Source of the DNA: Caldilinea sp. CFX5
GTDB taxonomy: Bacteria > Chloroflexota > Anaerolineae > Caldilineales > Caldilineaceae
Direction: 5' to 3'
Length of the DNA: 64,000 nt
NCBI GenBank assembly: GCA_021405325.1
Contig: QWII01000012.1
Coordinates: forward strand, 83,401 to 147,400
Every line of letters starts with the position of its first letter. Positions within the stretch are counted from its first letter, which is position 1. The position numbers and the translations under genes were made by a program. This document shows positions 1 to 8,353 of this stretch, one piece after another. The notes under the pieces were generated by a model that was given only the letters and a program-made list of their open reading frames with translations, was not told the origin of the DNA and ran no database searches.

Positions 1-1
1 T

Positions 2-250
2 CAACTCTTTGACAACCCGCTGCATCCTTACACCCAGGCTTTGCTCCGCTCCATCCCCACGATTGATGGTGAGTTGGAACGGCTGAAGACCATCAAGGGG
101 ACGATGCCAAGCCCCTTTACCGAACACAAGGGGTGCCCCTTCTTCTCCCGCTGTGAGCAACGCATCCCTGGGACGTGTGATGCTACTCGTCCACCGCTGG
201 TGGAGGTTGAGCCGGGACATAAGGTGCGCTGTGTGTTGTATAACAAGTAG
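2..250 (+). CDS. Dipeptide/oligopeptide ABC transporter ATPase, C-terminal end (partial)
   Basis: Only the last 82 codons are in the window; the gene starts upstream. The reading frame opens with NPLHPYTQALL, the typical end of the nucleotide-binding domain in DppD/OppD-type ATPases. It continues into the oligopeptide-transporter C-terminal tail with the cysteine series CPFFSRC...GTC...RC. In the family this subunit energises peptide (sometimes sugar) uptake together with a DppF-type partner, which follows 125 bp downstream on the same strand. The stop codon at 248-250 lies at the edge of an inverted repeat that fills the gap to that partner. The family assignment is firm; the substrate is unknown. 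Confidence 0.85.
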   Translation, partial: QLFDNPLHPYTQALLRSIPTIDGELERLKTIKGTMPSPFTEHKGCPFFSRCEQRIPGTCDATRPPLVEVEPGHKVRCVLYNK

Positions 251-360
251 TCAATTAGTCGCGTAGTCGTTTAGTCGCGTGGTCAATACCGGGCAAGTTT
301 AGAAATTATAAAAACTGACCAATCGACTACGCGACCAATTGACTACGCGACTAAACAATT
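250..360. repeat. Inverted repeat of 8-bp units between the two transporter ATPase genes
   Basis: The left arm (about 250-286) is made of degenerate 8-bp units (TAGTCGCG, TAGTCGTT, TAGTCGCG, TGGTCAA). The right arm (about 316-360) is the reverse complement of the same kind of units. The arms could fold into an imperfect hairpin about 100 nt long. It lies inside a probable operon, so it could attenuate or protect the transcript rather than end it. Confidence 0.75.
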
Positions 361-375
361 TTTGGAGTCAGAAAC

Positions 376-1425
376 GTGGCTGAACAAAAAGATGTTTTGC
401 TCGATGTACAAGGGCTGAAGAAATATTTCCCGGTGCAACAGGGCTTTTTCCGGCGCACGGTTGGGTTTATCAAGGCAGTGGATAATGTTTCGCTGCAAGT
501 CAAAACTGGCGAGACGCTAGGCGTGGTCGGCGAAAGCGGCTGTGGGAAGACGACCATGGGCCGCTGTCTGGTCAAGCTCTATGAGCCGACCGGCGGCAAG
601 GTTTTGCTCCACACGCCACAAAAGACCCTCTCTGTCACCGAACTGGAGGGACAAGATCGCCGGCTCTTCCGCAGCAGCGCACAGATTATCTTCCAAGATC
701 CCTTTGCCTCGCTCAACCCGCGCATGAACATTCTGGAAACGGTGGGTGAACCGCTGCTGGTCAATGGGTTGGCCACGGGACGCGACCTGGAAGAGCGCGT
801 CAAAGAGGTGATCACACAGGTGGGGTTGCGCGTGGAACATCTGCGCCGCTTCCCCCACAGTTTCAGCGGTGGGCAACGGCAGCGGGTCGGCATTGCGCGC
901 GCGCTGGTGGTGAAGCCAAGTCTGATTGTCGCTGATGAGCCGGTGTCGGCGCTCGATGTGTCGATCCAGGCGCAGATTTTGAATCTGCTGGAAGATTTGC
1001 AGGCGCAATATGGCTTGACCTATATCTTTGTCTCCCATAATATGTCGGTGGTGCGCTATATCAGCGACCGCATTGCCGTCATGTATGCCGGCAAGTTGGT
1101 CGAGTTGGGGGAAAAGCAGGAGTTGCTCTCGCATCCACGCCACCCCTATACGGAATTGTTGTTGGCAGCCGTGCCGCGCACGGTGGATCGCCAACGGGGC
1201 CACCGCTTGATCACGCCAGGGGAACCGCCCGATCTCGCCAACCTGCCCAAGGGGTGTGTTTTCCAGAATCGTTGTAAATATGTGAAAGATCGCTGCAAAC
1301 AGGAAGAGCCGCAACTGCGCACGGTTGGTGACAATCATTTTGCCAGTTGCCACTTTGCCGAGGATCTGCTCCTGCAAGGGATTGCGTTGAAAACGACGCC
1401 CCCTGTTACCGCTGGCGTACAGTAG
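376..1425 (+). CDS. Dipeptide/oligopeptide ABC transporter ATP-binding protein (DppF/OppF type)
   Basis: This is the second ATPase of a peptide-type ABC importer. Walker A GESGCGKTT is at residues 52-60, the signature SFSGGQRQR follows near residue 163, then a Walker B of the form LIVADEPVSALD and the H-loop SHNMS. The C-terminal oligopeptide tail carries CVFQNRC...RC...SC cysteines. At 349 residues it is slightly long for DppF (about 325-335). The start is GTG at 376, preceded by TTTGGAGTCAG as ribosome-binding site. It follows the partner ATPase on the same strand. No permease or binding protein is seen inside the window; they presumably lie upstream. Peptide versus oligosaccharide substrate cannot be decided. 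Confidence 0.93.
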   Translation: MAEQKDVLLDVQGLKKYFPVQQGFFRRTVGFIKAVDNVSLQVKTGETLGVVGESGCGKTTMGRCLVKLYEPTGGKVLLHTPQKTLSVTELEGQDRRLFRSSAQIIFQDPFASLNPRMNILETVGEPLLVNGLATGRDLEERVKEVITQVGLRVEHLRRFPHSFSGGQRQRVGIARALVVKPSLIVADEPVSALDVSIQAQILNLLEDLQAQYGLTYIFVSHNMSVVRYISDRIAVMYAGKLVELGEKQELLSHPRHPYTELLLAAVPRTVDRQRGHRLITPGEPPDLANLPKGCVFQNRCKYVKDRCKQEEPQLRTVGDNHFASCHFAEDLLLQGIALKTTPPVTAGVQ

Positions 1426-1489
1426 AAATCCTGCGGTTGGTTGCTCACTCCCCAAGCGCCACTAGCCGCAGGCTAGAAATTGAATCAAG

Positions 1490-1936
1490 ATGGCAACAAG
1501 TGTTTCGCGATATGCGCTGGCCTATTTGCTTTGGGTCATTAGCGTAGCCCTCGCCTTTGTGGCGCTCCTGGTTTCGCGCAGTTCGATTATGATAACGCTG
1601 GGCGCGACCGGCTGGGACCGCTATTTTGTCCACGCCCTCAACCAATTTGGCTTTTTGTTTCTGGCGATCTTTGGCCTGGCCGTGATCGTCTTTACCGAAC
1701 ATTTCTATCGCACCGGAGTAGAAAAGAAGCGGCTTTTTGCACGCTTTTTTCTGATCACCTTGCTCGAATTGCTCTTTCTCACCTTCATGCACCTCTCCGG
1801 TCTTATCAGTCAAGTGATCCTTGGATTCTTTATTCCTACCGCGTTGCTCATCGTGGTGGGTGAAGTGATCCTAGCGCTTGTTCTCTTCTGGCTCTACCGA
1901 CGGGCGTCTCGGCAGGCAGTGGCGCCTGTTGTATGA
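1490..1936 (+). CDS. Small integral membrane protein, unknown function
   Basis: A 148-residue very hydrophobic protein with about four transmembrane segments (roughly residues 8-28, 45-67, 80-105 and 110-135) and a short basic tail. I recognise no family motif. Its stop overlaps the start of the next gene in an ATGA arrangement at 1933-1936, so the two are probably translationally coupled. The neighbour is a membrane glycosyltransferase, so this may be an accessory subunit or flippase-like helper; that is inference only. No strong ribosome-binding site precedes the ATG at 1490. Confidence 0.7.
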   Translation: MATSVSRYALAYLLWVISVALAFVALLVSRSSIMITLGATGWDRYFVHALNQFGFLFLAIFGLAVIVFTEHFYRTGVEKKRLFARFFLITLLELLFLTFMHLSGLISQVILGFFIPTALLIVVGEVILALVLFWLYRRASRQAVAPVV

Positions 1937-3561
1937 AGCGTTGGCTGTTCCTTGCCCTGCTGTTCCTGAGCGGGGCATTCCTACTTTACTTGCCGATCAA
2001 AACACCGCTGAACATTTATGACGAGGGGCTGGCGCTAGTTAATGCCATGCGGGTTGAGCAGGGTGAAATTCCCTTCCGCGATTACTGGGCCATCTACCCG
2101 CCAGGGCAGTCGTACGCCCTGGCAGCGCTCTTCAAACTAGCCGGCTCGACCATTCTGGCTGAACGCGTCTATGATTCATTTGTCCGCCTGCTCTGTGCGA
2201 TGGTGATTTACTTGTTGGCGGTGCAGATGCTGCGTGCTTGGGGGTGGTCCGTGCTGTTCTACGGTGCAGTGATCGGGCTGCTGGCGGCGGCGACTTTTTA
2301 TGGCTATGCGATGTTTCCGGCACTGCTCTTTGCCTTCCTGGCGCTCCTGCTTTTCTTTTACTACCTGGAACAGCGACGACAACGACTTTTGCTTGTCACC
2401 GGCCTGACCATCGGTGTGACTTCACTCTATCGCATTGATGTTGCGGGTTATGTCGGCATTGCCGTTATGGTAGGATTGCTAGTTGATATGCTGGTCGATC
2501 AGCCAGAGGACAAGCAGGCCCTACAAGCCCTGATAGAACGTGGGACACAGGTTGTGGCTGGGGCGCTGATCATCTTCCTGCCCTTCTATGGCTACCTGGC
2601 GCTGGTTGGCAATGTGGGTGAGATGTTCAATAACCTCTTTATCTTCCCCACAACCACCTTTCATGATGTGCGCCACCTGCCCTACCCAACCTTGCTACCG
2701 GATTGGTCACGGTGGCAAGAGCGCGGGGAGTGGCTGGCCCAGGTCGATTGGGTCTTGGGTGAATGGTTGCGTTTCTACCTGCCGCTCTTGGTTTACACTG
2801 CCGTAGCACTGATTCTTTTGGTCTCCCTCGCGTTTCGTCTGGCTACACGAAGAAAACTGACCCAAAGTGACATCCACGCCCTAACAATACTGGTCTTGGG
2901 GCTTGGCCTCTTTGTCCAAGCGATGAGTCGTTATGATGCCATTCATGCATTGCCGACCTCTCTGCCAACCATCTTGCTCATCGGCTGGCTCTGGCGGCGC
3001 TTGGTCACAGCCAAGTGGTGGCGCGCCTTCCTGACGCCGTTGCCGGCGCTGTTGACCCTCGTTCCGCTCTTTGTCTACGGCTACCTGCCCTATGCCCAAC
3101 TCAGTAAACTGGCCGAGTATTTCCCGCCCACTGGTTGTTTTTCCACGCTGCCGCGCGCCAGTTGTGTGCCGGTTATCGGTGAACAGACGGCAATGATTGA
3201 CTATCTGAATGGTCTGGATGCGGACCAGGGCGCGCTCTATGTCGGCGTGCCGACGCATGACCGGATTTTTATCAACGATGTTTCGTTCTACTTCCTGGCG
3301 GATCGACCCATTGCTACCCTTTATCACGAGTTGCACCCCGGCGTAGCAACAACCTTACCCGTCCAAGAGGAGATTGCCCAAGCGCTAGAAACGCAACAGA
3401 CGCCCTGGGTGGTGATTGCGGATTTTGGCAACCCGAACGAACCCAACGGCAGTGCGTTGAGTAGCGGCGTAACCCATTTGGACGAATACCTACGCAGCCA
3501 CTATACTTTACACAAGCAATTTGGTAATTACCAACTCTGGCAACGCCGGAGCGAACCGTAA
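1933..3561 (+). CDS. Membrane glycosyltransferase of the PMT/ArnT-like (GT39/GT83) superfamily
   Basis: A 542-residue polytopic membrane protein. The first predicted external loop after TM1 carries an acidic pair (IYDEG, residues 28-32), and YPPGQSYALA follows. This layout is typical of GT-C enzymes that move a sugar from a polyprenyl phosphate donor to protein or lipid. About ten further hydrophobic segments follow, then a soluble C-terminal region of about 170 residues facing the outside. It overlaps the upstream small membrane gene by 4 bp. The superfamily call rests on topology and the DE motif. Donor and acceptor are unknown; surface glycan or glycoprotein assembly is the likely role. 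Confidence 0.75.
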   Translation: MKRWLFLALLFLSGAFLLYLPIKTPLNIYDEGLALVNAMRVEQGEIPFRDYWAIYPPGQSYALAALFKLAGSTILAERVYDSFVRLLCAMVIYLLAVQMLRAWGWSVLFYGAVIGLLAAATFYGYAMFPALLFAFLALLLFFYYLEQRRQRLLLVTGLTIGVTSLYRIDVAGYVGIAVMVGLLVDMLVDQPEDKQALQALIERGTQVVAGALIIFLPFYGYLALVGNVGEMFNNLFIFPTTTFHDVRHLPYPTLLPDWSRWQERGEWLAQVDWVLGEWLRFYLPLLVYTAVALILLVSLAFRLATRRKLTQSDIHALTILVLGLGLFVQAMSRYDAIHALPTSLPTILLIGWLWRRLVTAKWWRAFLTPLPALLTLVPLFVYGYLPYAQLSKLAEYFPPTGCFSTLPRASCVPVIGEQTAMIDYLNGLDADQGALYVGVPTHDRIFINDVSFYFLADRPIATLYHELHPGVATTLPVQEEIAQALETQQTPWVVIADFGNPNEPNGSALSSGVTHLDEYLRSHYTLHKQFGNYQLWQRRSEP

Positions 3562-3593
3562 ACCTTCCCAAGCAAACAAAGAGGAGTCTGAAC

Positions 3594-4595
3594 ATGGCGC
3601 TAAAAGTTGCAGTGATCGGTCTGGGTGGCATTGGCAACACCCATGCCCCCGTCTATCAAGCCAACCCCGCCGTCGAATTGGTCGCCGTTTGTGACATTAT
3701 CAAGGAGCGCGCCGACAAGGCCGCAGCCCGCTATGGCGTCAAAGCCTATTACAGCGTCGAGGATCTGCTCAAGAACGAAGAAATCGACGCCGTGAGCGTT
3801 TGTAGCGCCGGCAAGGAAAATGGCGGCGACCACTATGAGCCGACCATGCAATGTTTGGAAGCGGGCAAACATGTGTTGGGGGAAAAGCCCATCTCCAACG
3901 AGATTGAAAAGGCGCGCGCGATGGTGCGCAAGGCCGATCAGAAGGGGGTCTACTATGGCATCAACCTCAACCACCGCTTTGTGCCGCCGGCGGCCAAGGC
4001 CAAACAGTGGGTGACGGAAGGCAAGTTGGGCCATCTGCTGCTCATCAACATGACCATGTGGATCGGCAACCCCAACGAGACGTCGCCCTGGTTTCATGCC
4101 CGTGCGCTCCATCCCCATTCCATTGATGTGATGCGCTACTATTGCGGTGATGTGGCGCGTGTGCAGGCGTTCTTTAACAAAGCGCCGGGCCGCGTCTGCT
4201 ATTCCAATATGCAGGTCAACATCGAGTTTGAGAATGGCGTCGTCGGTCATCTCACCGGCAGCTATGACGCCAACCCGCGCCACAACCTGGAACGCTGTGA
4301 AGTCATGGGCACCGAAGGGCGCTTTGTCCTCGACAACTGCTACGAAGAGTTGACCCTCTATCCGCGCCGCAGCGATGAATTAACCGTCATTCGTAACAGC
4401 ATCATGGGTGGGTTGAGCGGCTTCAACGCGACCTTCACCAATCGCATCAACCGCTGGATCGAACAGGTCAGCGCCGGCGTCCCGCGGGAGGAGATCGACG
4501 CCTCCGGCAAGGATGGGCTGGCCGTACAAGAGGTGATCGAGGCCGCCATTCGCTCCCACGAAACGGGCCGGGCCGAGGAAGTGCCGGTGGCGTAA
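3594..4595 (+). CDS. Gfo/Idh/MocA family NAD(P)-dependent oxidoreductase (tandem copy 1)
   Basis: A 333-residue sugar or cyclitol dehydrogenase. The N-terminal Rossmann fold has VIGLGGIGNTH (residues 7-17). The family EKP motif is at residues 97-99 (GEKPIS), followed by LNHRF and a substrate-side HPHSIDVMRY stretch where the catalytic histidine normally lies. AGAGGAG lies 9 bp before the ATG. The downstream gene is a close paralogue: long stretches such as LNHRF, INMxMWI and HPHxIDVMRY are shared, so this is a tandem duplication. Family members oxidise or epimerise sugars and inositols; the exact substrate cannot be read from sequence. Confidence 0.93.
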   Translation: MALKVAVIGLGGIGNTHAPVYQANPAVELVAVCDIIKERADKAAARYGVKAYYSVEDLLKNEEIDAVSVCSAGKENGGDHYEPTMQCLEAGKHVLGEKPISNEIEKARAMVRKADQKGVYYGINLNHRFVPPAAKAKQWVTEGKLGHLLLINMTMWIGNPNETSPWFHARALHPHSIDVMRYYCGDVARVQAFFNKAPGRVCYSNMQVNIEFENGVVGHLTGSYDANPRHNLERCEVMGTEGRFVLDNCYEELTLYPRRSDELTVIRNSIMGGLSGFNATFTNRINRWIEQVSAGVPREEIDASGKDGLAVQEVIEAAIRSHETGRAEEVPVA

Positions 4596-4599
4596 ACCG

Positions 4600-4670
4600 A
4601 CGTGATTCGTGCTGCGTGACTCGTGACCTTCGACAAGCTCAGGTCACGAGTCACGCAGCACGAATCACGT
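4600..4670. repeat. Perfect 29-bp stem-loop with TTCGACAAGCTCA loop
   Basis: The arm 4600-4628 pairs perfectly with 4642-4670 around the 13-nt loop TTCGACAAGCTCA (4629-4641). The arm is built of 7-bp units (GTGATTC, GTGCTGC, GTGACTC, GTGACC). A further partial unit follows at 4671-4683. It separates two paralogous dehydrogenase genes on the same strand, with no T-run after the stem. A 72-nt extension of the downstream reading frame runs through it, but that is not likely to be coding. Confidence 0.92.
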
Positions 4671-4694
4671 AACACGAATCACGGAGAAACCATC

Positions 4695-5687
4695 ATGTTA
4701 AAAACGTGCGTCATCGGCATGGGGCCGATTGGCAATATTCACTCGACGATGTACAAAGAGGATGAACTGGCGAACTTTGTAGCCGTCTGTGACTGGAACA
4801 AAGAGCGCGCCGACGCCGGCGCGGCCAAGTTCGGGGTGAAGGCGTACTATGATGTGCAAACCATGTTGGAAGCCGAACGCCCCGATGTGGTGAGCGTGGC
4901 GACCGGCGGCCATGAGTATGGCAGTGAACATTATCTGCCCACCATGCAGGCGCTGGAATTTGGCTGCAATGTGATCGGCGAAAAGCCCATCTCCAACGAA
5001 GTCGAAGAGGGCGAGGAGATGGTCGCCAAGGCCAAAGCAAAGGGCATCCGCTATGGCGTCAACCTCAACCATCGCTTTACACCGGCGGCGCGGCTGGCGA
5101 AAAAATGGGTGGAAGAAGGGCGTATCGGCCACCAGCTTTTTATCAACATGAGCATGTGGATCATGAACCCGCGCGAAAGTTCGCCCTATTTTCACCTGAA
5201 AGCGCTCCACCCGCACACGATTGATGTCATGCGCTACTTCTGTGGCGACGTTGAAGCCGTCCACTGTTTCGCTAGCAAAGCGCCGGGGCGCAAGATTTGG
5301 TCCACCGCCGTCTTCAACATGAAGTTCAAAAACGGCTGTGTCGGCACGCTGACCGGCAGCTATGACATCCAGCGCGGCCACCCGATGGAACGGTGCGAGG
5401 TGGCGGGGGTCAATGGTCGCTTTGTGATCGACGACATGTATCGCGAAGTGACGCTCTACCCAGCCGGCAATCTGGAAAAGACAGTCTACACCAATCCCCT
5501 CTTCGGCGGCTACCGGGATTTCAATGACACCTTCCGCAACCGCATTCATACGTTCCTGGAGCAGGTGACGGCAGGTGTCGCGGCGGATCAGATCGATGGT
5601 TCGGCGGCAGAAGCATTAGCAGCACAGAAAGTGATCGCGGCGGCGATTGAGTCGATGGAAACGGAGACGGTTGTGCGCGTCCGCTAA
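4695..5687 (+). CDS. Gfo/Idh/MocA family NAD(P)-dependent oxidoreductase (tandem copy 2)
   Basis: A 330-residue paralogue of the preceding dehydrogenase with the same layout: Rossmann motif VIGMGPIGNIH, GEKPISNE, LNHRF and HPHTIDVMRYF. I start it at ATG 4695, after CACGGAGAAACCATC, rather than at the upstream ATG 4623. The extra 24 codons would only translate the hairpin repeat, and the Rossmann fold begins directly after 4695. The tandem pair may form two steps of one pathway or a heteromer; both are inferences. Its TAA stop lies within the left arm of the next stem-loop. Confidence 0.93.
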   Translation: MLKTCVIGMGPIGNIHSTMYKEDELANFVAVCDWNKERADAGAAKFGVKAYYDVQTMLEAERPDVVSVATGGHEYGSEHYLPTMQALEFGCNVIGEKPISNEVEEGEEMVAKAKAKGIRYGVNLNHRFTPAARLAKKWVEEGRIGHQLFINMSMWIMNPRESSPYFHLKALHPHTIDVMRYFCGDVEAVHCFASKAPGRKIWSTAVFNMKFKNGCVGTLTGSYDIQRGHPMERCEVAGVNGRFVIDDMYREVTLYPAGNLEKTVYTNPLFGGYRDFNDTFRNRIHTFLEQVTAGVAADQIDGSAAEALAAQKVIAAAIESMETETVVRVR

Positions 5688-5750
5688 GGGTCCGTACAAG
5701 TATAAGTGGCCGCGCTGAGCGCGGTCACTTATACTTGTACGGACCCTTAG
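5684..5750. terminator. Long near-perfect hairpin between convergent genes
   Basis: The arm 5684-5715 pairs with 5719-5750 with a single mismatch and a 3-nt loop, giving a stem of about 32 bp. The left arm starts inside the end of the dehydrogenase gene and contains its stop codon. It lies between convergent genes, so a bidirectional transcription terminator is the simplest reading, although no U-run follows either arm. Confidence 0.85.
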
Positions 5751-5852
5751 TGTGGTAAACCGGTTCATCATTGGTGCTGGCGATGCTTTTACACAGCAGC
5801 AAAGGTGGGTAGACCACTGGTGGTATTGCGTTGAAAACCGGTAAGCGCATCG

Positions 5853-8153
5853 TTACACCGATTGAGTATTTGTTTTCCGCACCTCACACAACAATGCTTT
5901 ATAGACCGGAAACCCGGAAATGGGATCCCGGTTCTCAAAATCGGTCAGCGCATTGGCATTCGCCCGTCGCCATTCGATCGGGCCAAGCGGCCCACCGCCG
6001 CCCATGTTGACCTCGACCGCACCGGCGACAATATCCGGCGTAACCCGTGCGTAGAAAATAGCCTCGGCGCGGGGCGAGGCGACAATCACCTCGTCGCCAT
6101 CGTTGATGCCGCGGGCGGCGGCGTCTTGCGGGTGGAGATGGACGAGCGGACGGGGCAATTTGTTCAGCAAGCTGGGTATGTTGTGATGTTGCGAGCGGAA
6201 ATCAAAGTTGGTACGCGCCCCCGAATTGAAGACCAGCGGATACTTCGCTGCAACTTCCGGGCTGGCTAATGGACCTTCCACCGGTTCGGTGTAGACCGGC
6301 AGCGCATCATAGCCATAGCTGCGCAGCCATTCAGAGGTGAGTTCAAATTTGCCGGTGGGCGTGTTAAAACCGGGGTGTCCATCGGGGCGCAGTGCGCCGG
6401 TGGCATATTTGCGATACTCCATCGGCGGATCGGGGTAGTGGACGCCTGCGGGATGGGCCATTAACTCGTCGAGGCAAACGCCGGTATCCTTGAGGGCATA
6501 TTCGACCATCGCCCGTTCGGTCTGCGGCCAGTGGTCGCCATAGCCCAAGTGTTTTGCCAACTCAGCAAAGATGAGATAGTCGTTGCGTGCTTCGCCCAGT
6601 GGCTCGATCACCCGCTGCCGGTGCTGCACATAGCTGCCGCTAATGCCATAGGATTCAATCTCAAAAGCGGTCGCCGCGGGCAAGACGAGATCAGCATACT
6701 GGGAATCGACTGTGGGGAAGCGGTTGATCACCACCAGGAAATCCAACGCGGCCAGCGCCCGTCGCCAGAGAGCGGGGTTGGGCCAAGCGGTGGTGAGCGA
6801 GGTGCCGCTGACAATCATGGCGCGCAGCGGATAGGGCTTACCTTCGAGAATCGCCTTGGGGAAGAGGGCGGCGTGACCTTCTTTGCGCACTTCGTAGTAG
6901 ATTGGATATTCCGCGGCGCCAATTGGCGGGCGGGCGCCTTTGGGCGGTTCAGTCAGCAGACGGTTGAGCTTTAAGCGATTGGGCATCTGGAAGACCTTGC
7001 CCCCCGGCACATCGAGATGACCGGCCAGCGCTTGCAGCGAAATCATGGCGCGAATTGCCTGCACGCCGCTATTGGAATATTCCAAGCCCGTGTAACTGAG
7101 AATCGAACAGCCCCGCGCTCGCGCCATTGCCCGTGCTAGTTCGCCTACCTGTTCCGTCGGCACGCCGGTGATCAGTGCCACCCGTTCCGGTGTAAATTGC
7201 TGGACGTACTCTTTCAACTCAGCAAAACCATGCGTCCAGTTGTGAACAAAATCATGGTCATACAAATCCTCAGCGATCAAAACATGAATCGCACCTAGCG
7301 CCAGCGCGCCATCCGTCCCCGGGCGCACGCCAAACCACTCACAGCGCAGGGCTTGGGCCGTCTCGCTGCGTCGGTGGTCGATGACAATAATGCGGGCGCC
7401 CCGTTGTTGGGCCTGGCGCAAGCGCCCCAGATTGAGCGGCGACGAATCGGTGGCCGGATTTTCGCCCCAGACGAGGATCAGGTCGGCGTCGTCCATCTCC
7501 TCTGCCATGTTCATCATATATTCGCCAAAACAGGCGCGTGGGGCGATCATGCCGTAAGAAACATAGCAGAGCGCGCCGACACCCGTGGTGTTGGGCGAGC
7601 CGAAGGGGAAGAGTACTGCGTTGGCCGATGATTCGGCGGTGCCGGCCGGAGCAAACATCTCATTCAAGCCATACTCAAAGTTGCCGCGCCCCGTGTAAAT
7701 ACCCACGGCTTCGGGACCATATTCCGCCGCCACCCGCCGCAGATTCTCGACAATCAGCGCATAAGCTTCATCCCAGGTGATGCGTTCAAAGCGTCCTTCA
7801 CCCCGTTCGCCTACGCGCCGTTGGGGATAGAGCAGGCGATCAGGCGAATAGACCACTTCGGCGGTCTTCATGCCCCGTGTACAGAGGACGCTATGAGGAT
7901 GGTTCTTGATCGATGCGATGCGTTGAATCCGGTCGTCCACCAGATGAATTTCAGCGCCGCACCCCTCCGGGCAGACGCCACACATGCTGAGGACGGAACT
8001 GGTTTGGGTAGTTGGTTTCGGGTCAAATGCTGGGGTGGTCGGAACGTTGAGCGAGGTAAGCGCACGCGGGTCTGGTAAAGGCATGATGACTGGGCTACCA
8101 TTGGGTGGTTGGTTAAGGCGCGCCGGTTTTCTTGTTTTGGTAATGGTCGTCAT
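5853..8153 (-). CDS. Molybdopterin-dependent oxidoreductase (formate dehydrogenase/PhsA-like), no export signal
   Basis: A large MopB-family enzyme. With ATG 8153 as start it has 766 residues; an in-frame TTG at 8222 would add 23. A [4Fe-4S] ligand set CGVCPEGC (C58, C61, C65) is followed by LCTRG (C91). Then come ITWDEAY, the cofactor-binding ILVWGENPA and VIDHRRSETA segments, and a C-terminal molydopterin dinucleotide-binding domain beginning near NSGARTNFDF. The likely Mo ligand is the Cys in GALCYVSYGM. There is no Tat signal, and no ferredoxin or cytochrome subunit beside it, unlike its paralogue at 59996. It is therefore probably cytoplasmic with an unknown electron partner. Substrate (formate, a sulfur or nitrogen oxyanion) cannot be decided. 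Confidence 0.88.
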   Translation of the reverse strand: MTTITKTRKPARLNQPPNGSPVIMPLPDPRALTSLNVPTTPAFDPKPTTQTSSVLSMCGVCPEGCGAEIHLVDDRIQRIASIKNHPHSVLCTRGMKTAEVVYSPDRLLYPQRRVGERGEGRFERITWDEAYALIVENLRRVAAEYGPEAVGIYTGRGNFEYGLNEMFAPAGTAESSANAVLFPFGSPNTTGVGALCYVSYGMIAPRACFGEYMMNMAEEMDDADLILVWGENPATDSSPLNLGRLRQAQQRGARIIVIDHRRSETAQALRCEWFGVRPGTDGALALGAIHVLIAEDLYDHDFVHNWTHGFAELKEYVQQFTPERVALITGVPTEQVGELARAMARARGCSILSYTGLEYSNSGVQAIRAMISLQALAGHLDVPGGKVFQMPNRLKLNRLLTEPPKGARPPIGAAEYPIYYEVRKEGHAALFPKAILEGKPYPLRAMIVSGTSLTTAWPNPALWRRALAALDFLVVINRFPTVDSQYADLVLPAATAFEIESYGISGSYVQHRQRVIEPLGEARNDYLIFAELAKHLGYGDHWPQTERAMVEYALKDTGVCLDELMAHPAGVHYPDPPMEYRKYATGALRPDGHPGFNTPTGKFELTSEWLRSYGYDALPVYTEPVEGPLASPEVAAKYPLVFNSGARTNFDFRSQHHNIPSLLNKLPRPLVHLHPQDAAARGINDGDEVIVASPRAEAIFYARVTPDIVAGAVEVNMGGGGPLGPIEWRRANANALTDFENRDPISGFPVYKALLCEVRKTNTQSV

Positions 8154-8353
8154 AATTGTCTTTATCGCCTTTGTTGCCTGGCTCACCGGCGCTAGGTGCG
8201 CACGACTAGCAAGCAGATCCAACGTCTGTGCTTGCTGCTCATACCTGCGGCCGCTGAGTATGGGTTGATCATTGAGAAAGGGTTGCCGGCTACTGCAACA
8301 ACAGCACCTGCTCAGTTTTAGGACAGGTGCTTACAAGAAAGCGGTTACGATTT

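Noticed and set aside
517..1455. Long open frame (312 codons) on the minus strand opposite the DppF-like ATPase
   Set aside because: It is the antisense shadow of a well-supported ABC ATPase, has no recognisable domain and no ribosome-binding site.
4623..4694. N-terminal extension of the second tandem dehydrogenase
   Set aside because: It translates the hairpin repeat, and a better start with its own ribosome-binding site lies at 4695.
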